Positions 17,722-25,160 of a DNA stretch of 64,000 nt are shown here, piece by piece. The DNA is from Flavihumibacter fluvii (lineage in GTDB: Bacteria; Bacteroidota; Bacteroidia; Chitinophagales; Chitinophagaceae), in contig NZ_CP092333.1 of NCBI RefSeq assembly GCF_018595675.2, forward strand, positions 4,116,001-4,180,000. The letters are read 5' to 3'. Numbering within the stretch: the first letter of the stretch is position 1; every line of letters starts with the position of its first letter. The translations under genes were made by a program, and so were the position numbers. Under the pieces are notes generated by a model. That model was given only the letters and a program-made list of their open reading frames with translations. It was not told where the DNA came from and made no database searches.

Positions 17722-20103
17722 ATGAATAGTTTACCAGATTTAAAAAAGGATACAGTGAATGCGACTGGGCTATTGCACTTATATGAGCAGATGTTGCTTA
17801 TCAGAAAATTCGAATTGGCCGTCCAGGAAAATTATAAAAAAGGAGAAGTCCCTGGCTTCATCCATTTGTGTGTAGGGCAGGAGGCAGTTGCCGTTGGCGT
17901 ATGCACCAACCTCCGTTCAACAGACTGGGTAACCAGTACGCACAGGGGGCACGGTCATGGCCTTGCTAAAGGAGTTGATGTGAAACAAATGTTGGCAGAA
18001 TTGTATGGAAAAGCCACAGGCACTAACGGTGGACGTGGCGGCTCCATGCATATTTACAGTACTTCAGCAGGTCTGTTTGGTACCAATGGCCTGGTCGGTG
18101 GAGGAATTCCGCTTGCGGTAGGCCTTGGAATGAGTGCACAGGTACAACAAACGGATGGTGTTGCGGTTTCCTTTTTTGGCGACGGCGCCATCTGTCATGG
18201 CTCCTTTCACGAATCGATGAGCCTTGCAGCAGTCAAGAGAACGCCGGTTGTTTTTGTCTGTGAAAATAACCTCTATGCTACCTGTACTCCAGTAGGGGAA
18301 GCCAACCTGAACGCGGATATATCGAGCAAGGCGGCGGCTTATGGCATACCCGGGGTAAAGGTCGATGGAAATGATGTTTTGGCGGTGCAGCGCGTTACGG
18401 CTGCGGCGATCGATCGCGCCCGAAGGGGCGAGGGTCCAACGCTTATTGAAGCAGTCACTTACCGGACAGTGGGTCATCATGAAGGAGATGTGTTGGTAGG
18501 GACCTATAGGACCAGGGAAGAACTCGACGAATGGATAACAAGATGCCCCATAAAAACCTTTAGGGAATACCTGCTGTCCTCGGGTAAGTCGGAGGAAACC
18601 GAATTATCAGTAATAGACCAGAAGATTGACCAGGTCATTAGTGAGGCGCTTGCTTTTGCGCGATCATCACCATATCCTGATACATCGAGCGTATCGGAAA
18701 ACTGCTGGATGAATCCAGTGAATCCCGCTGTGGCACTTGCAAAGCAGGATGAAAATGGTGGATCAGAAAACCTAAGCTGGCTTGCTGCTGTCCGGGACGG
18801 AATAGCGGAAGAAATGCGTCGGGATAAGAATATCCTCTATATGGGTGAAGGTATCGGCGAGCGTGGAGGAACTTTTGGTCAGACCAAGAACCTCTGGGGT
18901 GAATTCGGAACCCGGTTAATAGATACTCCGATTTGTGAACTTGGATTTACAGGTGCTGCAGCCGCAGCCTCTTCAGCAGGCTGCCGTACAATTGCAGACC
19001 TAATGTTCGCAGATTTTATTTTTGATGCGACTACACAGATCATCAACCAGGCGAGTAAATTACGATACATGAGTAATGGACAGATTAGTGTACCGATGAT
19101 CATAAGGGCCGGGTCGGGGCAGATTAAGCAGGCTGGTCCGCAGCACAGTGGAACTTTTCACTCCCTTTGGGCAAATGTACCAGGACTGATAGTTGTCGTG
19201 CCTTCAACCCCTGCAGACGCCAAGGGTTTGATGAAAACAGCTTTACGTGCAGGCGATCCCGTTGTTTTCCTGGAATCCAAATCCCTTATGTCATCAAAAG
19301 GAGCTGTACCCATTACTGAAACCTATATTCCATTTGGTAAGGCAAGGTTAGTTGAAGAAGGCAGTGATATTACTGTTGTCAGTTTTGGGCAACCTGTCCA
19401 CTCCTGCATTGAGGCCGCCAAACAATTAAACCAGCAAGGCATCTCCTGTGAAATCATAGACCTGCGGACCATTGTTCCTTTTGATGCGGAAATGATTATC
19501 AAGAGTGTCAACAAGACCGGGCATCTGTTAGTTGTAGATGAGGCCTATACGCCCTGTTCAGTCAGTGCTGAAATAGCGGCGATTGTGGTGGAAAATTGCT
19601 TTTATACTTTAAAAGCGCCAGTAGGCAGGCTTAATAAACTATCCGTACCCCAGCCTTTCAGCCCTCCGCTGGAAGCGGCTGTTAGCATTACCCCTGAAAA
19701 GATAATTGACCTTGTTAAATCAATGCTTAACGGTGTGTCATTCAGGACACAGTATCTTCCTGTAAGTGGAATAACCGAAGACAGTTCAGTTGTTCCAAAT
19801 ATTTCTGGTACTTCCGAAGTAAATGATGTTCCTGAAGAAACCATTATTGCTACACCTTCTGATAAAAACAGTATAGAGATCAGCATTCCGAATCTTGGAC
19901 TTACTATTACAGAGGTTTCAATTGCGCAATGGCATAAAAAAGTAGGAGATCCCATTAAAAAAGGGGAGACTATCCTGGATTTTGAAAGTGAAAAATCAGT
20001 CGTGGAACTTGAATCCCCTGTAGATGGTTATTTAGATAGTATTGTTATAACAGAAGGTATTACTGTGCCAATTGGGACAGTGGTAGGTTTTATTAAGCAG
20101 TAA
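17722..20103 (+). CDS. Fused TPP-dependent 2-oxoacid/acetoin dehydrogenase E1alpha-E1beta with C-terminal lipoyl domain
   Basis: 793 residues in one chain. E1alpha occupies about residues 1-325 (RKFELAVQENYKKGEVPGF, HRGHGHGLAKG, TPP-binding FFGDGAICHGSFHESM with FVCENN). E1beta occupies about 350-670 (LSWLAAVRDGIAEEM, MGEGIGERGGTFGQT, HSGTFHSLWANVPGL, EIIDLRTIVPFD). After a linker rich in Ser/Thr/Pro comes a lipoyl domain at about 713-793 with the acceptor Lys758 in DFESEKSVVELESP. The family oxidatively decarboxylates 2-oxoacids or cleaves alpha-diketones/acetoin, transferring the acyl group to lipoate. No E2 catalytic core or E3 gene lies in the locus, so the acyl acceptor is unknown. The fusion with its own lipoyl arm is unusual. 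Confidence 0.93.
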   Translation: MNSLPDLKKDTVNATGLLHLYEQMLLIRKFELAVQENYKKGEVPGFIHLCVGQEAVAVGVCTNLRSTDWVTSTHRGHGHGLAKGVDVKQMLAELYGKATGTNGGRGGSMHIYSTSAGLFGTNGLVGGGIPLAVGLGMSAQVQQTDGVAVSFFGDGAICHGSFHESMSLAAVKRTPVVFVCENNLYATCTPVGEANLNADISSKAAAYGIPGVKVDGNDVLAVQRVTAAAIDRARRGEGPTLIEAVTYRTVGHHEGDVLVGTYRTREELDEWITRCPIKTFREYLLSSGKSEETELSVIDQKIDQVISEALAFARSSPYPDTSSVSENCWMNPVNPAVALAKQDENGGSENLSWLAAVRDGIAEEMRRDKNILYMGEGIGERGGTFGQTKNLWGEFGTRLIDTPICELGFTGAAAAASSAGCRTIADLMFADFIFDATTQIINQASKLRYMSNGQISVPMIIRAGSGQIKQAGPQHSGTFHSLWANVPGLIVVVPSTPADAKGLMKTALRAGDPVVFLESKSLMSSKGAVPITETYIPFGKARLVEEGSDITVVSFGQPVHSCIEAAKQLNQQGISCEIIDLRTIVPFDAEMIIKSVNKTGHLLVVDEAYTPCSVSAEIAAIVVENCFYTLKAPVGRLNKLSVPQPFSPPLEAAVSITPEKIIDLVKSMLNGVSFRTQYLPVSGITEDSSVVPNISGTSEVNDVPEETIIATPSDKNSIEISIPNLGLTITEVSIAQWHKKVGDPIKKGETILDFESEKSVVELESPVDGYLDSIVITEGITVPIGTVVGFIKQ

Positions 20104-20121
20104 AAAAATATATTGTATCCC

Positions 20122-20946
20122 ATGAAAAATAGCAATCTAAATCAACAAGCAACAGCTAGCTATGATTTTACAGGCAAGGTGGTGTTGGTCACAGGTTCTG
20201 CAAGTGGGATCGGTAAATCCACGGCGGCTAAATTTCACGGATTTGGGGCCCAGGTGGTGATCACCGATATCAATAAGGAAGAGGGCAGTAAAACGGCGGC
20301 GGCTTTGGGCGAAAGAGCAGTCTTCCTACCCTGCGATATCCGTAACCCAAAACAAGTCGGAGACCTTATCGATAAAACTGTGGAACTGTTCGGGCGACTG
20401 GATATTATGGTCAATAATGCAGGCATTAATACTACAGCGAAAGCAGACAGGGTCACCATTGATCAGTATCCCAGTGATACCTGGCAAAAAATGATCGATG
20501 TCGATCTCAATGGAACTTTTTATTGCTGCAAGGCCGCTGCAAAGGTTATGATCGGACAAAACGGTGGCGTAATCGTAAACATTGCTTCTGTTGCGGGCGT
20601 TGTAGCCCTCCGGCTGCAATCAGGCTTTGTGGCAGCCAAGGCGGCAGTATTGAAAATGACAGAAGCCATGGCATGTGAACTTGCGCCTTATGGTATAAGG
20701 GTTAATGCCGTTTCCCCTGGTTCCATTTTAACGGACACAACAAGGAATCTCTTTTATAGCGAAACGGGTAGTTTCAGTGCAATGGCAGAGCGCCTTGTTT
20801 CCTTTATTCCACAGGGACGACCGGGGGTGGCGGAAGAAATTGCAGATGCCATTGTTTTCCTCTCCAGTGGATCGGCTTCCTATATCAATGGGCACAACCT
20901 TGTGGTAGATGGCGGCTGGACCTGCGGATTCAACAGGGATTTCTGA
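20122..20946 (+). CDS. SDR-family oxidoreductase with Tyr-to-Phe change in the active site
   Basis: 274 residues from the ATG at 20122. Cofactor motif VVLVTGSASGIGKST and the conserved MVNNAGIN are intact, as are Ser156 in NIASVAG and Lys173. At the catalytic Tyr position the protein has Phe169 (SGFVAAKAAV where family members read YxASK). The codon is ttt, one base from tat. The C-terminal part is otherwise normal (RVNAVSPGSILTDT, NLVVDGGWT). By family knowledge a Tyr-to-Phe change abolishes or strongly lowers dehydrogenase activity. The gene may encode a substrate-specialised or non-catalytic member. It follows the E1 fusion by 18 bases. Confidence 0.88.
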   Translation: MKNSNLNQQATASYDFTGKVVLVTGSASGIGKSTAAKFHGFGAQVVITDINKEEGSKTAAALGERAVFLPCDIRNPKQVGDLIDKTVELFGRLDIMVNNAGINTTAKADRVTIDQYPSDTWQKMIDVDLNGTFYCCKAAAKVMIGQNGGVIVNIASVAGVVALRLQSGFVAAKAAVLKMTEAMACELAPYGIRVNAVSPGSILTDTTRNLFYSETGSFSAMAERLVSFIPQGRPGVAEEIADAIVFLSSGSASYINGHNLVVDGGWTCGFNRDF

Positions 20947-20986
20947 AAAGGAAAAACTTATTTACAGAGTAGTTAAAAAATACAAT

Positions 20987-22030
20987 ATGGAAATATTAAT
21001 TGGACTGCTGCTGGTTGTACTGGCAGGATTAGGCACGGGCACAGCTGCATGGCCGATGAAAAAAATAAAGGAGCTTAATTTCGAACAATACCTGTTTGTT
21101 TTTATGTTCACCGGTATCATTCTTTATCCCTGGCTGGTCGTACTGATCAATATTCCAGACCCTATAGAAATTGTCCGTAAAGTTGGATTAAGGACATTGG
21201 TTATTTCAAATCTCTTATCGGTCTGCTGGGGCATTGCCAATGTTCTCTACCTCGTATGTGTTGTGCGGATTGGTGCAGCCCTTACCGGTGCTATCCTTTC
21301 TGCCGCCGGTATGTCGGTGGGTGTAATCATACCCATGATATTTAAAGGAAGCGGCATGTTCAATAATGCACCAGGCCTTTTTTCCCCCGCTGGCATAGTT
21401 ATAATGGCTGGCCTGGTTGTAATAATCATTGGCATTGCCCTGGTGAGCCTTGCCGGTTTTGGTAGGGAAAAAGTGTTGCAGGAACAGGGTGGACAACTAA
21501 AGAGCAGCCAGCCCTCGGGAGGATTCTTACAGGGGCTCTTGTTGGTAATACTCGCAGGATTTCTTTCAAGTGGTTTATCTCTTGCCTTTGTATACGGGCA
21601 GGGCCCGGTGATAGAGGCCGCGAAGAGCCAGGGAGCAGGAGATATAACAGCCAATTTTACTGTTTGGGCCTTCTGTATTTTGGGCGGTGGTTTGCTAAAT
21701 GTATTTTATGCTATATTCCTAATGGCCAAAAATAACAGCTGGAAACGGCTGTTTGAACGAAAAGACGAACTTGTTTACGGTGCCATTATTGGGCTCCAGT
21801 TTATCGGGGCTATAATCCTTTTGGGTAGTGGCATGTTATTGCTCGGCGTACTAGGTGCATCCGTTGGTTTTGCTATACAACAATCATTACAGGTAATAGG
21901 TAACCAACTAGTTGGCTTTACCGGAGGAGAGTGGAAAGGCATATATGGTAAACCCAGGAAGAATATGTATCTCGCAATTGGGATCATCCTTGTGGCAGTG
22001 ATCCTGCTTGCTTTTAGTAATGCGATTTAG
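20987..22030 (+). CDS. RhaT-like sugar/proton symporter of the DMT superfamily
   Basis: 347 residues from the ATG at 20987; the frame extends upstream into the SDR gene but MEILIGLLLVVLAGLGTGTAAWPMK is the natural start. Ten predicted membrane helices; the GTAAWPMKKIKELNFEQY start and the WGIANVLYLVCVVRIGAALTGAIL segment resemble the L-rhamnose transporter RhaT. It would bring a monosaccharide, perhaps a deoxyhexose or pentose freed by the hydrolases, across the inner membrane. Specificity is not certain, because RhaT relatives in Bacteroidota occur in many sugar loci. It is the last enzyme/transport gene of the locus, 53 bases before the regulator. Confidence 0.83.
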   Translation: MEILIGLLLVVLAGLGTGTAAWPMKKIKELNFEQYLFVFMFTGIILYPWLVVLINIPDPIEIVRKVGLRTLVISNLLSVCWGIANVLYLVCVVRIGAALTGAILSAAGMSVGVIIPMIFKGSGMFNNAPGLFSPAGIVIMAGLVVIIIGIALVSLAGFGREKVLQEQGGQLKSSQPSGGFLQGLLLVILAGFLSSGLSLAFVYGQGPVIEAAKSQGAGDITANFTVWAFCILGGGLLNVFYAIFLMAKNNSWKRLFERKDELVYGAIIGLQFIGAIILLGSGMLLLGVLGASVGFAIQQSLQVIGNQLVGFTGGEWKGIYGKPRKNMYLAIGIILVAVILLAFSNAI

Positions 22031-22048
22031 CCTTGCAATTACTTATCT

Positions 22049-22065
22049 TCAGGATGGTATCCTGA
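22049..22065. promoter_or_regulatory. Perfect 7-3-7 inverted repeat upstream of the AraC-type gene
   Basis: TCAGGAT-GGT-ATCCTGA is a perfect inverted repeat with a three-base centre. It begins 19 bases after the RhaT-like stop codon and ends 18 bases before the regulator ATG. It has no T-run after it, so an operator or a weak intercistronic hairpin is more likely than a terminator. Confidence 0.5.
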
Positions 22066-22083
22066 TAGCTAAAATTGTTTGTA

Positions 22084-22956
22084 ATGCAACCCAAATTAAT
22101 TAAGGTAAATGTACCCGAAAAATCATCCTTCAGCCTCAACAGGTCGATATTCTATGATGGGTTCCCGGGCATCTGGCATTTTCATGATGAATATGAACTA
22201 ACCCTGATACTCGAAAGCAGCGGCACAAGGATGGTAGGTGATCATATTGACAGGTTTGCTGATGGTGACCTGGTATTAATTGGAAAAAACCTGCCACATA
22301 CCTGGCGTAATGACGAAGCTAAAGAATTCAAGAAATCCGAATGCCTGGTCTTGCACTTCATTTATGATTTCCTGGGGGCAGAGTTTTTTAATGTCCCTGT
22401 GATGAAAAAAATCCATGCCCTGCTCGAACGATCACACCGGGGTGTCCGGATCACCGGTAAGACCCGGGATGTAATCGCTACTATGCTCGTGGAGATGGAA
22501 CAAAACGGGCCGGTGGACCAGATACTATTACTATTGTCTATTCTCAACCTGCTTACCCTGTCCGATGAACTGCATGACCTTTCCAGCGAAGGTTTTGCTA
22601 ACTCGATAGATGAGTCTGGTTCAAACCGCCTGAATAATGTCTATGCGTACATTATGAATCATTTCCAGGAGGACATCAGCTTATTGAAAGTCGCAGAAGT
22701 CGCAAACATGAGTCCAACTGCCTTCAGCAGGTATTTTAAAAGCAGGACACGCAAATCCTTTACCCAGTTTATCATTGAATTAAAAATCGGTTATGCTTGT
22801 AAACTGTTGATGAAAGATGATATGTCAGTGACCCAGGTATGTTATGAAAGCGGCTTTCAGAACTTGTCCAATTTTAACCAGCAATTCAAAGGCATCACCA
22901 AGCTTACACCAAAGAAGTACCAGCTCTTGCATGCCAATGGAGGGCCTAAAGTATAA
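22084..22956 (+). CDS. AraC-family transcriptional regulator with N-terminal cupin sensor
   Basis: 290 residues from the ATG at 22084. The N-terminal half is a cupin (FPGIWHFHDEYELTLILESSGTRMVGDH and GDLVLIGKNLPHTWRN). The C-terminal 100 residues hold two helix-turn-helix motifs (LLKVAEVANMSPTAFSRYFKSRT and VTQVCYESGFQNLSNFNQQFK followed by TPKKYQ). The cupin pocket of RhaR/AraC-like proteins binds a sugar or sugar acid in the cytoplasm. Its position at the end of the utilisation locus on the same strand makes it the likely local regulator; no hybrid two-component sensor or anti-sigma pair is seen. Confidence 0.9.
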   Translation: MQPKLIKVNVPEKSSFSLNRSIFYDGFPGIWHFHDEYELTLILESSGTRMVGDHIDRFADGDLVLIGKNLPHTWRNDEAKEFKKSECLVLHFIYDFLGAEFFNVPVMKKIHALLERSHRGVRITGKTRDVIATMLVEMEQNGPVDQILLLLSILNLLTLSDELHDLSSEGFANSIDESGSNRLNNVYAYIMNHFQEDISLLKVAEVANMSPTAFSRYFKSRTRKSFTQFIIELKIGYACKLLMKDDMSVTQVCYESGFQNLSNFNQQFKGITKLTPKKYQLLHANGGPKV

Positions 22957-23382
22957 GATGGAACGTATCACCAGCCACCGGGTACCTGGAGTGATGATAG
23001 TTCCATGTTGCTTTGCACCCTCGAAAACCTTCTTGATAATGGCAACAATGCAGCCCTCCATCGTTTGGCAGCAGGCACATCCTGGTTGCAGTCTGGCATA
23101 ACCGAAGAACGGATCGCATGCGGAAATGGTTCCCTGATGCGGGTACTGCCTTATGCATTCTTTGAATCGTATGCACATTTGTCTGCGGTTGCTGCGCTGG
23201 CTGGCGGATTAGCAGGCCTGGCCTATGGACCGGATGCCGAATGGGTGGGTCAGTTGGCTAACCTGGATTTGATCAATAAGTTGTTGGGGAATAATGGCCA
23301 ATTCGACCAATTATTCTCTTTGTTCTTCGTAGCCAATGTTTTGCCTGAAAGAAAGCATTTGAATTGGACACTACAGAAATAA
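22957..23382 (+). pseudogene. Deletion remnant of an ADP-ribosylglycohydrolase (DraG/ARH-like) gene
   Basis: Directly after the AraC stop, in the same frame, comes an open stretch of 142 codons without a suitable start. It encodes QPPGTWSDDSSMLLCTLENLLDNG, the metal-binding segment typical of ADP-ribosylglycohydrolases, then GNGSLMRVLPYAFF, another family hallmark. At YAHLSAV the sequence jumps to AALAGGLAGLAYG, the family's C-terminal motif. Missing are the N-terminal roughly 40 residues, about 100 or more residues between AHLSAV and AGGLAGL, and the late Asp pair that completes the metal site. It therefore cannot be a working hydrolase. It probably records a deletion event between the AraC gene and the toxin-antitoxin-like pair. 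Confidence 0.82.
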
Positions 23383-23394
23383 TAATTAAATTTG
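23364..23394 (+). promoter_or_regulatory. Bacteroidota-type promoter for the XRE-ImmA/PIN pair
   Basis: TTG at 23364-23366, a 20-base spacer and TAAATTTG at 23387-23394 fit the Bacteroidota consensus (TTG at -33, TAnnTTTG at -7). The box ends only six bases before the ATG at 23401, so transcription would start at or next to the start codon, giving a nearly leaderless mRNA. The promoter lies inside the ADP-ribosylglycohydrolase remnant. Confidence 0.6.
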
Positions 23395-23400
23395 TCCAGT

Positions 23401-24456
23401 ATGCAATACTTTCCCGATAGGTTAAAGAGTGCCCGCAAAATGAATGGATTGTCTTTGCAGGAATTATCAGAGAAGCTGAACAACACTATTTCCAAGCAAG
23501 ACCTAAACCGTTTAGAATCCGGCATCATGCAGCCCGATAGCAAACTACTATCGGCGCTAACCAATGCTTTACAGGTAACCAATGATTACTTTTTTAAAAA
23601 GCAAACCATCACCCTGGAACTGGTTGAATTCCGGAAGCTGGCCAGTTTGCCAAAAAAAGAACAGGAAATAGTAAAAGGTAAAACTGCTGAATTCCTGGAA
23701 AGATATATTGAACTGGAGAACCTTTTAGGTATTAATAGTTCTGCGCCCTTTAAATACCAGGAATTTAAAATAAAGGATCAGGAAGACATTGAAAAGGCTG
23801 CATCTAAATTAAGGGAGTATTTAAAGATCGGCACCGATCCGATTTATAATATCAATGAATTGCTCGAGGAAAATGGAATTAAGATTTTTCCCATAAAATC
23901 CCAATACGCATTTTCAGGTATGTCAGCACAAATCAATAAAAACTTAATGTTGATTGTGTATAATGACGATCCGGCTATTCCTGTTGTACGCAAACGCTTT
24001 ACCATATTGCACGAGTTAGCACACTTGTTTTTGAATCTTTCTGGTTTTGATGAAAAAAGTGCAGAAAGGTTTTGTGACAGCTTTGCCGGCGCATTGCTAT
24101 TGCCATCCGCAAAAATTGTAGCGTATTTTGGCGGTAAAAGAGATACCGTATTTGTTAGTGAATTGAAGAACATTAAGGAATATTATGGTATTTCCTTATC
24201 TGCAATCATGTATAGAGCCAAAACCTTACACCTTGTATCAGATCATTATCATAAATATTTTATGATAAAATACAACCGGCAATACAAAGCATCTGAGGGG
24301 ACCGGCTATAATGGGAAAGAACAATCCCAGCGGTTCATACAATTATTAATGCGGGCCGTAGCACAAGACATTATTTCAACTACTAAAGCGTCCTCATTAA
24401 ACAATCAAAAATTAGGTGATTTCCGTAAAGAGTATCTTGACCTGGTTTCAGCTTAA
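23401..24456 (+). CDS. XRE helix-turn-helix protein with ImmA/IrrE metallopeptidase domain
   Basis: 351 residues from the ATG at 23401. Residues about 4-65 are an XRE DNA-binding domain (LKSARKMNGLSLQELSEKL and LNRLESGIMQPDSKLLSALTNAL). The middle and C-terminal part is the COG2856 ImmA/IrrE metalloprotease with zinc motif H204-E205-x-x-H208 (ILHELAHLFLNL) and CDSFAGALLLPS. Such two-domain proteins repress mobile elements or act as the regulatory partner in toxin-antitoxin pairs, with proteolysis relieving repression. The PIN-domain gene starts 8 bases downstream, so the two form one unit. Confidence 0.92.
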   Translation: MQYFPDRLKSARKMNGLSLQELSEKLNNTISKQDLNRLESGIMQPDSKLLSALTNALQVTNDYFFKKQTITLELVEFRKLASLPKKEQEIVKGKTAEFLERYIELENLLGINSSAPFKYQEFKIKDQEDIEKAASKLREYLKIGTDPIYNINELLEENGIKIFPIKSQYAFSGMSAQINKNLMLIVYNDDPAIPVVRKRFTILHELAHLFLNLSGFDEKSAERFCDSFAGALLLPSAKIVAYFGGKRDTVFVSELKNIKEYYGISLSAIMYRAKTLHLVSDHYHKYFMIKYNRQYKASEGTGYNGKEQSQRFIQLLMRAVAQDIISTTKASSLNNQKLGDFRKEYLDLVSA

Positions 24457-24464
24457 TAGACCCA

Positions 24465-24959
24465 ATGACTATCGCTATCACCGATGCAAATATTTTTATA
24501 GACTTGATCGAGACTGAAATGCTGGGTTTTCTTTTCGATTTAGACCTTGAGATCCATACTACTTATGAAGTATATAATCAATTGAATACAGACCAGGAAA
24601 AAGTAACCCAAATCTTTGTTCAATCAAAAGCACTCTTCCTTTATTCGTTTTCTTTTGATGAATTACAGGAAATTGCATCACTTGAATTCCCTGCAGGCCT
24701 GGAAATGGCGGACAGATCAGTTTATTATTACGCGACAAAAGTCACGGGTATTATTCTTTCAGGTGATAGGAAGCTGAAGAATTATTGTGAGCGTAATCAC
24801 AAGCAGGTAAAGGGTATCATCTGGGTCTTTGACCAGGTTTTTGAGAAGGAATTATTGCCACCTGATCAATTAGCTGCAAAAATGAAATTGCTGCTAAAAA
24901 TAAATTCCCGCCTTCCATATGATGAATGCCATGCCAGAATAGCTAAATGGGGTAAGTGA
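24465..24959 (+). CDS. PIN-like ribonuclease domain protein, probable toxin partner
   Basis: 164 residues. PIN-type acidic residues can be read as Asp7 (AITDANIFIDL), Asp83 in EMADRSVYYYA and Asp101 in LSGDRKLKNY; Glu35 is a possible fourth. PIN proteins cut RNA in a Mg-dependent way and are the most common VapC-type toxins. The pairing with an XRE-ImmA protein rather than a VapB-like antitoxin is less usual. It could also be a host-integrated regulatory nuclease. The gene ends the unit; no further open frame follows for 200 bases on this strand. Confidence 0.82.
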   Translation: MTIAITDANIFIDLIETEMLGFLFDLDLEIHTTYEVYNQLNTDQEKVTQIFVQSKALFLYSFSFDELQEIASLEFPAGLEMADRSVYYYATKVTGIILSGDRKLKNYCERNHKQVKGIIWVFDQVFEKELLPPDQLAAKMKLLLKINSRLPYDECHARIAKWGK

Positions 24960-24974
24960 CAATTGCTTTATTTT

Positions 24975-25088
24975 CTACCAATAACACCAGACAATGACCA
25001 TCGCCACCTTATGAAGCCGCCAGGGCATCTCAGTCACCGGTAATCCCCGCCGCCAGGCCGCCTGCTTAAGCCTTACATTGACCTCCAT
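24975..25088 (-). other. GC-rich intergenic element with a 37-codon open frame
   Basis: Between the PIN gene and the CrtI-like gene is a short stretch clearly richer in G and C than its flanks, with GCCGCCAGG occurring twice about 30 bases apart. On the minus strand it is open for 37 codons (RLKQAAWRRGLPVTEMPWRL and on to a stop at 24975). The peptide looks like the first helices of a helix-turn-helix protein but is too short to fold as one. It may be a gene remnant or an interspersed repeat. I have no family match. Confidence 0.35.
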
Positions 25089-25160
25089 TAATTTCCATCA
25101 TGATGACTATCATTGCTGGCGACTTTATTATAAGTGATTTTTGCACCTAATTTGATTATC

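Noticed and set aside
1-22956. Calling this a complete polysaccharide utilisation locus for a named polymer such as arabinogalactan
   Set aside because: The upstream end is outside the window and hydrolase families alone do not fix the polymer; only L-arabinofuranosyl and alpha-galactosyl release are supported.
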